From NCBI GenBank assembly GCA_017468385.1, contig JAFUIQ010000031.1, positions 1-42,868 on the forward strand: DNA of 42,868 bases, given 5' to 3'. A model generated the notes under the pieces. That model worked only from the letters and a program-made list of their open reading frames with translations. It ran no database searches and had not been told where the DNA came from. Every line of letters begins with the position of its first letter. Position 1 is the first letter of the stretch. This DNA comes from Clostridia bacterium (GTDB lineage: Bacteria > Bacillota > Clostridia > Oscillospirales > CAG-272). The position numbers and the translations under genes are program-made. This document shows positions 16,901 to 23,950 of the stretch, piece by piece.

Positions 16901-19900
16901 TTATTCGTACAGTTTGTAGGTTGCCAGCGCGTCGGCTGCCTCGGTGAGGTAGATCGCGATCTGTGCCAGCGTTTCATCGTTTGCGGATCTTGCGAACTTC
17001 TCAGCCACGCCTCTCATAGCGTCCACATCCTCGTTCTCCAAGGCTGCGGTGGCGGCCGCAATTTCTGCATCGTATCCGGTCAGTTCGGTCATCAGATCAA
17101 TGGCCTGGCCCGTACGCTTTTCTGCCAGCGTCTGGCCGATCTCCAGAGTCTCGTAGTCGAACTCGGTACGTTTACGATTGATTTCTTTATTGATCGTATT
17201 GATGTAATTAAGGAGCGAGTCTACAGGATCGAGCATCTTATTGTAGGCATCCAGGAAAGCAAATCCGGTATAACGATCGATGATGTAGCTGCCGGGGTAT
17301 GCGTGCTCGGCGCGGAGGTTGTTCATCTGCAGCGCCAGGTTCTCATACTCGCTGGAGGACCAGGGCAGCTCTTCCAGTGCCTCGCGGTTAGCGGTTGCAT
17401 TCTTAGCCGCAGGACCCATGATGGCAACGAGCTCGTTGGAGTAGTCCACCTGGAAATCGCGGTCAACCCACCAATCCATGAACTTCCATGCGTTCTCGGT
17501 GTTCTTGCAGCCCTTCATCATAACGATGGCGGCTACGGTGGAAGGAGATGCGTTGTTGATATTGCCCGCCTCGTCCTCGATACCGGGCAGCGGAACCATT
17601 TCCCACAAGCCGGCAATTTCGGTTGCGAAGAGGATCATCTGGTTGTATTCCGTGTAGGATACAACGCCGATAGGCATTTCACCGGTCTTGAAACGGTTTG
17701 CAAAGCTGTAAGTGTAAGGCAGGGAGTACTGTGTAAACATGTTACACATATCCTCGAAGGATTCCAGAACCAGGTTGGAGTCCAGATTGACTCTCATACC
17801 GTCGTCCACCCAGAGGCGGCCGCCCATCTGATACATGAACAGAGCGTAGGCATTCGGCAGACCGATCTGCATGTTATTGAACTGCAGAACGGGAACCATA
17901 GCCATCAACTCGTCCCAGGTCTTGGGAACTTCCAGGCCCAGATCGGCCAGGATGTCCTTACGGTAGAACATCATCCAGAAGGTCTGTGTCTCGGGCAGAC
18001 CGTAGGTCTTACCGTACAGAGTCAGCGGAATGATAGCTGCCTCGGTAAAGCGATCGCATACTTCGTCGAATGTATCGAAATCGTTCAGAGGAAGAACCGC
18101 ACCACGAATAGCGTACTGGATCGGATCGGCACCGTCAAGGGCAACGTCCGGACCAACGCCTGCGAGAACGGAAGGAAGAAGAGTACCGCCGGCAACCAGC
18201 TTCAGATCGACGCCGATGCCGCTTTCGGGAGTAAACTTATCGTCCACCAGATTACGCATGATGGTAGCCTGGTCACGGCCGGTAACCATCCATGCGGTTA
18301 CAGCGTCGCCGCCCTTCTCTTCGCCGCCCAGGGTGTTATAATCAGCGAAGAAGCTTCCGAAGAACATCTTCAATTCGTGCCAGATGCTCTCAAAGAAGTT
18401 GGCCTTTGCCTTCGGCAGTTCGGCAGATGCACCCTGGATCTGGATATAGTCCACTTCCAGGGACTGATTGGATACATTGGTCAGCCATGTACCCATGGTA
18501 CCCACGTTATCCTTCAGGGTCTTCAGGTTGCGGGCGATCTGATCCTCGTCCGTACCCATCTTCTCCAGAAGAACAGCTACCTGCTCCAGAGTACCGGTGT
18601 ACTGGCTCTTACCGCCGTTCACGCTTGCCATGTAATCGATGATCTCGTACAGGTTCATGCTCTCGAGAATCATGGACTCGATGGTGTCGGGCATAACGCG
18701 GGTGAAGCCGTAGTCACGGTACCGGTCGGGGGTAACGCCGGTCAGCTTCATGATCTGCAGATAAGCGTCGTCGATGGTGGAAAGGGACTCGGATACGCGG
18801 CGAACGATGTCACCCATATCACCGAGAGTTACTTCCAGGCGGAGGGTGTGATCACCGGGCTCCAGGTAGAACTGGAAGCCGCCCTTATCCGTACCGTCGT
18901 TCAGCGGGCCAACCTGCCAGTCGGTGTTGAAGTCGAAGCGGAGGTAGTTACACTCCTCGAAAGGAACCTTGCCGTCGATGGTCAGCTTACGGGATACGTA
19001 CAGACCGCTCAACTCAGACTGCTTGAAGCGCAGGTTGATGGTGTACAGACCGGCGTTGTCTACGTGGAAGTTGTATTCAATCCACTGGCCGGTGGTCTGC
19101 CACTTCTCGCTGCCGATGGTATTACGCATGATCTTGGTAGCATGCTGGGGCTCCGTGATAGCGGAGGTTCTGTCATAGATCGGGTAGATCGTATATTCAG
19201 AAACGTACGCCGGCAGCTCCGCATCCAGATGGATCACATCGGTGCCCTCGGTGTAGCCCTTCTTGGCATACTCTTCCAGTTTCTCCTCGTATGTGGGCAG
19301 ATCCTCATACGGATAGAGGCGGATGGAGGCAATGACGATATCCTCACGAACGCCTTCCAGAGAAATGGTATTGTCACCCTTCTCGAAATAGAATTCGAAG
19401 GGGTTGGCATAATATGTACCGGCGTCAGCGATGGTATACTTGGTCCATCTCCGCACCAGAGAGGTTACAGGGCGCAGCTCACTGCCGGTGGAATCCAGCT
19501 TAAAGCGGCCGTTCTCTGCATCGTAAGCGTGCTCCCAGGTCTTGGTCAGATTGATATAGCGCGCTTCTTTGAAAGGAACCCTGTCATTGATATAGAACAT
19601 ACGCTCGATGGAGTTGGTTTTGGTAGACTCCGAGCAGTACTCGATTTCAACGACATAAAGACCTGTCTTGGGAATCGAAACAGGCCAGGTTACTTTGCCC
19701 GTATCATCAATATACAGGCAGTTCTTCTTGGTTTCGCCGAACGCATCGGAAACGCTTGCGCGCACTTCCGTCTTTGCATCCGTGGAATCAGCGATGTATT
19801 TGGTTACATCGATTACCACCTCGGTGCCGCGGGCGGCATCCGGGTGCTTTTCCCGATACTCCGCATAAGAAATTGCGTTCAGGGATTCACTGATTTCTTT

Positions 19901-20026
19901 CAGCGTCGTTGTGTGGAGACTGCTCTGCTCATCGGACTCCGCCGCATAGACGGGCACGAGACAGCCAGCCAACATCAAAAGCGACAGCAAGAAAGCCATC
20001 AGTCTTCTCGTGGGGTTTCTTCTCAT
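16901..20026 (-). CDS. Very large multidomain sugar-binding lipoprotein of an ABC importer
   Basis: A 1041-residue protein, more than twice the usual size of an extracellular family 1 solute-binding protein. The signal peptide ends in LAGC (C22), a good lipobox. Two beta-rich modules (about 65-250 and 275-430) share motifs such as GLYVVEIEYCSES with RMFYINDRVPFKEARY, and GLYTINLRFKQSE with RKLTIDGKVPFEECNY, so they look like duplicated carbohydrate-binding domains. A helical region follows, then the solute-binding domain (about 575-950) with GVGPDVALDG, MFYRKDILADLGLEVPKTWDEL and AWKFMDWWVD. The C-terminal ~90 residues are helical and charged. It is the first gene of the operon; AGGAGG precedes the ATG. 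Fused binding modules could dock the lipoprotein on a polysaccharide; that is inference. Confidence 0.9.
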   Translation of the reverse strand: MRRNPTRRLMAFLLSLLMLAGCLVPVYAAESDEQSSLHTTTLKEISESLNAISYAEYREKHPDAARGTEVVIDVTKYIADSTDAKTEVRASVSDAFGETKKNCLYIDDTGKVTWPVSIPKTGLYVVEIEYCSESTKTNSIERMFYINDRVPFKEARYINLTKTWEHAYDAENGRFKLDSTGSELRPVTSLVRRWTKYTIADAGTYYANPFEFYFEKGDNTISLEGVREDIVIASIRLYPYEDLPTYEEKLEEYAKKGYTEGTDVIHLDAELPAYVSEYTIYPIYDRTSAITEPQHATKIMRNTIGSEKWQTTGQWIEYNFHVDNAGLYTINLRFKQSELSGLYVSRKLTIDGKVPFEECNYLRFDFNTDWQVGPLNDGTDKGGFQFYLEPGDHTLRLEVTLGDMGDIVRRVSESLSTIDDAYLQIMKLTGVTPDRYRDYGFTRVMPDTIESMILESMNLYEIIDYMASVNGGKSQYTGTLEQVAVLLEKMGTDEDQIARNLKTLKDNVGTMGTWLTNVSNQSLEVDYIQIQGASAELPKAKANFFESIWHELKMFFGSFFADYNTLGGEEKGGDAVTAWMVTGRDQATIMRNLVDDKFTPESGIGVDLKLVAGGTLLPSVLAGVGPDVALDGADPIQYAIRGAVLPLNDFDTFDEVCDRFTEAAIIPLTLYGKTYGLPETQTFWMMFYRKDILADLGLEVPKTWDELMAMVPVLQFNNMQIGLPNAYALFMYQMGGRLWVDDGMRVNLDSNLVLESFEDMCNMFTQYSLPYTYSFANRFKTGEMPIGVVSYTEYNQMILFATEIAGLWEMVPLPGIEDEAGNINNASPSTVAAIVMMKGCKNTENAWKFMDWWVDRDFQVDYSNELVAIMGPAAKNATANREALEELPWSSSEYENLALQMNNLRAEHAYPGSYIIDRYTGFAFLDAYNKMLDPVDSLLNYINTINKEINRKRTEFDYETLEIGQTLAEKRTGQAIDLMTELTGYDAEIAAATAALENEDVDAMRGVAEKFARSANDETLAQIAIYLTEAADALATYKLYE

Positions 20027-20262
20027 AGAACCTTCCTCCTGCTTGTTTTAGATTCGGCGATTGGTAAGGACCCGGAATCGCCGAATCATCAGCTCCGGGT
20101 AATGCTGGTACCGCCGCAGACGGTGTCTCCTACATATATAATAAGGAAGAGACACGGCAGAACGCCTGTCTGCCGCGGCATTTTTAGGGGTATTTCCGTG
20201 GTGAATCCCGGATTTACCGCCAAAAATAATGGAGAATACAAAGATTCACCATATATTTATAT
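20027..20262 (-). promoter_or_regulatory. Structured ~235-nt 5' leader of the sugar operon
   Basis: Between the predicted transcription start (about 20262) and the first ATG are three perfect hairpin pairs: an 11-bp stem ATTCGGCGATT/AATCGCCGAAT (20052-20086) directly before the RBS, a 7-bp stem CGGCAGA/TCTGCCG (20155-20175) and a 7-bp pair GTGTCTC/GAGACAC (20123-20155). The last two share one base, so they may be alternatives. I do not recognise a known riboswitch. The length and pairing suggest post-initiation control. Confidence 0.5.
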
Positions 20263-20268
20263 GTAAAT

Positions 20269-20297
20269 ATAATAGCATACAAGCCCTCAAAAGTCAA
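20269..20297 (-). promoter_or_regulatory. Sigma-A promoter of the sugar-uptake operon
   Basis: On the minus strand: TTGACT (20292-20297), 17-bp spacer, TATTAT (20269-20274). It is the only good promoter found ahead of the seven genes, whose gaps are all short. Confidence 0.8.
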
Positions 20298-20857
20298 GCG
20301 GACATCCGCCGCGGATACCGTCTCCGAAGCCACGGCCGGACCGCCTTTCGAGCGCACGGAAAATTTGTTGGTTTTGCCATATCTCCCGCAAGGCGGCAGA
20401 AGATTCTGCGGCGGGGAAAAGAGTAAGTTTTATTTACCTTTTGCGTTTTTTCGAGGGGCACACATCGGTAATACCCACGGGTATTATCCCTATATTTTGT
20501 TGTTTTCCGTCCATCGAATTGGCGTGGTAAATTTATTTTACCCATTTTGCTGTGTGTATTTGGCACAAAATCCCCCTCCCCTGCCCTTTTCGTAAAAAAA
20601 CACCTTCGTCGATTTGCACAATTTTTTAGCGTTTTTTTCTACACATGTACAACCTGCACAAAAATTTAAAAACACAGCCAAAATCGCCAATTCCTTCCAG
20701 ATAATTGCCTGTTATTTGCACAATCCACCATTTATTTCCTTGTTTTTTGAACAATCTGTGAGTGCACCGTCTACGCATCATGAATAACCTCTGAACCGTT
20801 TTCGGCGCCTCGCCGCCTTTCTGTAACCGCTTCGTGACGGGGATATAAACAAAAAAA
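20298..20857. other. AT-rich intergenic gap with small dyads and no credible gene
   Basis: About 560 bases separate the sugar operon from the iscU terminator. Possible frames here lack an RBS or any recognisable family. The base composition is clearly more AT-rich than neighbouring genes. Visible structures are TAATACCCacGGGTATTA (20469-20486), GGTAAA/TTTACC (20526-20542) and several repeats of tttgcacaa. No 6S, SRP, RNase P or tmRNA signature was found. Confidence 0.6.
20469..20486. promoter_or_regulatory. 18-bp palindrome TAATACCC-ac-GGGTATTA
   Basis: Perfect 8-base arms lie around a two-base centre, about 170 bp upstream of the sugar operon -35. The tight spacing is typical of a protein-binding operator rather than an RNA hairpin. 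The regulator is unknown. Confidence 0.4.
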
Positions 20858-20890
20858 CACAGCATGGAAAACCACGCTGTGCTTTCGTTT
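20852..20890 (-). terminator. Terminator of the nifS-iscU operon
   Basis: Arms cacagcatgg and ccacgctgtg (20858-20881) with one mismatch and a four-base A loop. On the minus strand the stem is followed by a T run. Confidence 0.85.
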
Positions 20891-20903
20891 TTAATAGGAT
20901 CGA

Positions 20904-21347
20904 TCAGTGCTCGCCATGGGCCGCCAGATGGCAGCAGCCTTCCTCGGTGCACTCCAGAAGCTTGGCATCGAAGGGGATATTGTTCCGCTTATAGTAATCC
21001 GCTACCGCAGACTTCACGGCCTCCTCGGCCAGAACGGAGCAATGGATCTTGACAGCCGGCAGGCCGTCCAGAGCCTCCACCACCGCCTTATTGGTCAGCT
21101 GCAGAGCCTCCTCAATGGTTTTTCCCTTGATCAGCTCCGTTGCCATGGAAGAAGTGGCGATGGCAGCACCGCAGCCGAAGGTCTTGAACTTGCAGTCCAC
21201 AATCACGCCGTCCTCAATCTTCAGAAACATCTTCATGATGTCGCCGCACTTCGGATTGCCTACGGTACCTACGCCGTCTGCATCCGGAATTTCACCCACA
21301 TTGCGGGGGTTGGTAAAATGGTCAAGTACTTTTTCGCTGTAATCCAT
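20904..21347 (-). CDS. iscU: Fe-S cluster assembly scaffold protein, IscU/NifU type
   Basis: A 147-residue scaffold on which [2Fe-2S] and [4Fe-4S] clusters are built before transfer to target proteins. The three cluster-ligand cysteines are present: C34 in GNPKCGD, C59 in FGCGA and C103 in IHCS; D36 is also conserved. It is slightly longer than classic IscU, with a C-terminal tail holding three more cysteines and two histidines (ECTEEGCCHLAAHGEH). NifU-like single-domain proteins of Clostridia often carry such tails. It lies 33 bases after nifS in one transcript. Confidence 0.93.
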   Translation of the reverse strand: MDYSEKVLDHFTNPRNVGEIPDADGVGTVGNPKCGDIMKMFLKIEDGVIVDCKFKTFGCGAAIATSSMATELIKGKTIEEALQLTNKAVVEALDGLPAVKIHCSVLAEEAVKSAVADYYKRNNIPFDAKLLECTEEGCCHLAAHGEH

Positions 21348-21380
21348 ACGGTCACCTGTCCGTCATCGGACAATCCTTTC

Positions 21381-22553
21381 TTAAAACTCGTTGCCGGGGT
21401 AGATGGGGCTCATATCACGGAGCCGCTGCACGATACCGGGCAATGTCTGTATAATATAGTCTACATCTTCCTCGGTGTTCTGATGGCCAAGGGAAATGCG
21501 GAGGGAGCCGTGGGCATCCTCAATGGGCACGCCGCAGGCTACCAGCACGTGGGAGGGTTCCAGAGAAGCGGAGGAGCAAGCCGAGCCGGTGGACACGCAG
21601 ATACCTGCCTGATCCAGCAGCAGAAGCATTCCCTCGCCCTCGATATACTGGAAGGTAATATTCACATTACCGGGGAGTCGCTCGGTGGGGTGGCCGTTCA
21701 GGTGGGAGTAAGGAATCTTGGTCAGCTCACGAACCAGACGATCCCGGAGGGTAATAAGGCGGGCATTGTCCGCCATCTTCTCCTGGGCCAGTTCCATGGC
21801 CTTGGCCAGTCCCATAATGTACGGCACGTTCTCCGTACCGCCGCGTCGGCCGCTTTCCTGTCCGCCGCCGTCCACAAACCGATCGATACGCACGCCGCGG
21901 CGCACATACAATCCGCCGATGCCCTTGGGGGCATTCAGTTTATGGCCGGAGAAGCTGAGCAGATCCACGCCCAACTCGTCCACGCGAAGCGGGAGAGCAC
22001 CCATTGCCTGCACCGCGTCGGTGAACATCAGCGCACCGACTCTGTGAGCCAGCTTCGCCGCTTCCGCGATGGGCTGCAGAGTACCGATCTCGTTATTGGC
22101 CGCCATAATGGCCACAAGGGCCGTATCCTCATCCAGTGCGGCTTCCAGCTGATCCAGACGGACCACGCCGTAGTTATCCACATCCAGCCGGGTTACGCGA
22201 TATCCCTGTTTTTCCAGCTTTGCCACGGTCTGCAGCACCGCGGGATGCTCGATCTTGGTGGTGATGATGTGTTTCTTCTTGCTGAGCGCCACCGCGCCTT
22301 TGATGGCCCAGTTATCGGATTCCGATCCGCAGGAGGTAAAGAAGATTTCCTTGGCGGTACAGCCCAGGATGTTCGCAATCCGCTCGCGGGCACCGTTGAT
22401 GGCGCGCTTGGCTTCCAGACCTTTTCTATATATGCTGGAGGGGTTGCCCCAGCACTCTTCAAAATACGGCTGCATTTCTTTGATTACTTCCGGGGCCACC
22501 GGAGTCGTAGCCGCATTGTCAGCATACACAAAACGCTTTGTATCGTTTGCCAT
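21381..22553 (-). CDS. nifS: Cysteine desulfurase, NifS/IscS type
   Basis: A 390-residue PLP enzyme that removes sulfur from cysteine and delivers it to the scaffold encoded next. The PLP lysine is K205 in SFSGHKLNAPKG, H103 lies in the TKIEHPAVL motif, and the catalytic cysteine is C326 in STGSACSSAS. The flexible Cys loop follows the class I (NifS/IscS) pattern. The ATG at 22553 starts MANDTKRFVYADNAATTPVA, matching the family; the best purine-rich RBS (GGAAAGGATGG) is somewhat far upstream. No IscR-like regulator is adjacent. Confidence 0.95.
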   Translation of the reverse strand: MANDTKRFVYADNAATTPVAPEVIKEMQPYFEECWGNPSSIYRKGLEAKRAINGARERIANILGCTAKEIFFTSCGSESDNWAIKGAVALSKKKHIITTKIEHPAVLQTVAKLEKQGYRVTRLDVDNYGVVRLDQLEAALDEDTALVAIMAANNEIGTLQPIAEAAKLAHRVGALMFTDAVQAMGALPLRVDELGVDLLSFSGHKLNAPKGIGGLYVRRGVRIDRFVDGGGQESGRRGGTENVPYIMGLAKAMELAQEKMADNARLITLRDRLVRELTKIPYSHLNGHPTERLPGNVNITFQYIEGEGMLLLLDQAGICVSTGSACSSASLEPSHVLVACGVPIEDAHGSLRISLGHQNTEEDVDYIIQTLPGIVQRLRDMSPIYPGNEF

Positions 22554-22593
22554 GGGTTATTGATATCCATCCTTTCCAATTTCAATCATAGTT

Positions 22594-22622
22594 ATTGTAT
22601 ACTATTTTCGCCCTTTTTTCAA
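22594..22622 (-). promoter_or_regulatory. Sigma-A promoter of nifS-iscU
   Basis: On the minus strand: TTGAAA (22617-22622), 17-bp spacer, TACAAT (22594-22599). Transcription would start about 34 bases before the nifS ATG. Confidence 0.8.
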
Positions 22623-22663
22623 CCACCTGCGCCAACACTGCACCGAAAACATACGTTAATTTT

Positions 22664-22686
22664 TTGTGAATATGATTTTTTCACAA
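22664..22686. promoter_or_regulatory. Inverted repeat TTGTGAA / TTCACAA between divergent promoters
   Basis: Perfect 7-base arms separated by nine bases lie between the nifS and glucokinase promoters. The arms look like Rex or Crp/Fnr half-sites, but the spacing is about five bases too long for either. It may be an operator of another regulator. Confidence 0.35.
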
Positions 22687-22723
22687 TTATGGTACCCCAA
22701 AAAGAAAAAATACCTTGCAACAG

Positions 22724-22752
22724 TTGACACATCCCGGGAAAAAATATATAAT
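22724..22752 (+). promoter_or_regulatory. Consensus sigma-A promoter of the glucokinase gene
   Basis: TTGACA (22724-22729), 17-bp spacer, TATAAT (22747-22752). The ATG lies 34 bases beyond the -10. Confidence 0.92.
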
Positions 22753-22785
22753 GAATGCAAGCAATATACAAGGATGGTGACAGTT

Positions 22786-23748
22786 ATGTATTCGATCGGA
22801 ATTGATCTTGGCGGCACCAATATCGCCGTAGGTATCGTGGACTCCCATTACCACATTATTCAAAAAGCAAGCACGCCCACCCGCGCACAGCGTCCCGCGG
22901 ATGAGATCACGGCGGACATCGCCGCCCTGTGCCGCAAGCTGGTAACGGACGCCGGCCTGACGATGGCTGACATCGATTTCGCCGGTATGGCCACCCCCGG
23001 CACCGCCAACAGCGACACCGGCGTGATTGAATACGCCAACAATGTCCCCTTCTTCATGTATCCCATGTGCGAGAAACTGAGTGCCCTGCTGGACGGCACC
23101 AAGGTGTACATTGAAAACGACGCCAATGCCGCCGCCAAAGCGGAAGCCATGGCAGGCGCCGCCAAAGGCGTGCGGAATTCCGTCATGATCACCCTGGGCA
23201 CCGGCGTGGGCGGCGGCGTGATCCTGGACGGCAAAGTGTATGCGGGATTCAATTTCGCAGGTGCGGAATTGGGCCATACCGTCATTGAGAAGGACGGCCG
23301 GAAATGCTCCTGCGGCCGCCGCGGCTGCTGGGAAGCCTATTCATCTGCCACCGGCCTGATCGCCATGACCAAGGATAAGATACTGGAATACCGCGAAAAG
23401 GGCGCCCACACGCTGATGGAGAAGCTGATCTGCGGCGATCTGAATCGGATTTCGGGCAAGACCGCCTTCACCGCGGCGAAGCAGAACGACACCGCCGGCC
23501 GGGAAGTGGTGGATATGTACATCGATTATCTGGCCTGCGGCATTGCCAATATGATCAACATCTTTCAGCCGCAGGTTCTGTCCATCGGCGGCGGCATTTG
23601 CCACGAGGGCGACTACCTGCTGATTCCGCTGACGGAGCGGGTGTTCAAGGAAGTGTACACCAAGGACCGGACTCCCTCCACACAGATCAAAATCGCGGAA
23701 TTGGGCAACGATGCGGGCATCATCGGTGCCGCGTCCCTGGGCCGGTAA
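22786..23748 (+). CDS. glk: ROK-family glucokinase
   Basis: A 320-residue sugar kinase of normal ROK length. It begins with the ATP-binding motif IGIDLGGTN (D7-N12). The catalytic aspartate is D112 in ENDANAAA, and the glucose-contacting ELGH motif (H164) and the ROK zinc site CSCGRRGCWE (C174, C176, C181) follow. This combination is typical of glucokinases that phosphorylate glucose with ATP; N-acetylmannosamine kinase is a less likely reading. The ATG at 22786 is chosen because AAGGA lies about ten bases upstream; an in-frame ATG four codons earlier would overlap this RBS. It is monocistronic and could phosphorylate glucose released from sugars imported by the 7.7-20.0 kb operon. Confidence 0.9.
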   Translation: MYSIGIDLGGTNIAVGIVDSHYHIIQKASTPTRAQRPADEITADIAALCRKLVTDAGLTMADIDFAGMATPGTANSDTGVIEYANNVPFFMYPMCEKLSALLDGTKVYIENDANAAAKAEAMAGAAKGVRNSVMITLGTGVGGGVILDGKVYAGFNFAGAELGHTVIEKDGRKCSCGRRGCWEAYSSATGLIAMTKDKILEYREKGAHTLMEKLICGDLNRISGKTAFTAAKQNDTAGREVVDMYIDYLACGIANMINIFQPQVLSIGGGICHEGDYLLIPLTERVFKEVYTKDRTPSTQIKIAELGNDAGIIGAASLGR

Positions 23749-23761
23749 GAAACGACGCAAA

Positions 23762-23794
23762 AGGAGGTGTCGCATTTAGCAATGCGTCACCTCC
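23762..23794. repeat. Long imperfect hairpin after the glucokinase gene
   Basis: GGAGGTGtCGCAT pairs with ATGCGtCACCTCC around a six-base loop, with one internal mismatch. On the minus strand it is followed by TTTTGCG, so it may also terminate transcription coming from the right. Confidence 0.6.
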
Positions 23795-23808
23795 GTGAGC
23801 TTTCCCTT

Positions 23809-23832
23809 GGCCGCTGATGCGGCCATTTTTTT
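23809..23832 (+). terminator. Terminator after glucokinase
   Basis: A 6-bp GC-only stem (ggccgc/gcggcc), a four-base loop, then ATTTTTTT. Confidence 0.8.
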
Positions 23833-23885
23833 GCCCGACATGGGCAAAAACACGGGCTATCTCGCCGCAAATTTCTACGAAATTT

Positions 23886-23916
23886 CGAATTTTTACGTCG
23901 CAAACGTAAAAATTCG
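23886..23916. repeat. Perfect 13-bp inverted repeat
   Basis: CGAATTTTTACGT pairs with ACGTAAAAATTCG around a five-base centre. It directly abuts the next hairpin and lies between two convergent genes. Confidence 0.6.
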
Positions 23917-23950
23917 GGGCTGTTGCATCTACTCGCAACAGCCCCTTTTA
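23916..23950 (-). terminator. Terminator of the sipL-like gene
   Basis: A perfect 11-bp stem (ggggctgttgc with gcaacagcccc) and an eight-base loop. The better T tract is on the plus strand (ttttatt), but the hairpin sits only a few bases past the minus-strand stop codon and probably serves both convergent genes. Confidence 0.7.

Noticed and set aside
20626-20952. 108-codon minus-strand frame covering the iscU terminator region
   Set aside because: It overlaps iscU out of frame, reads through its terminator hairpin and has no RBS or domain.
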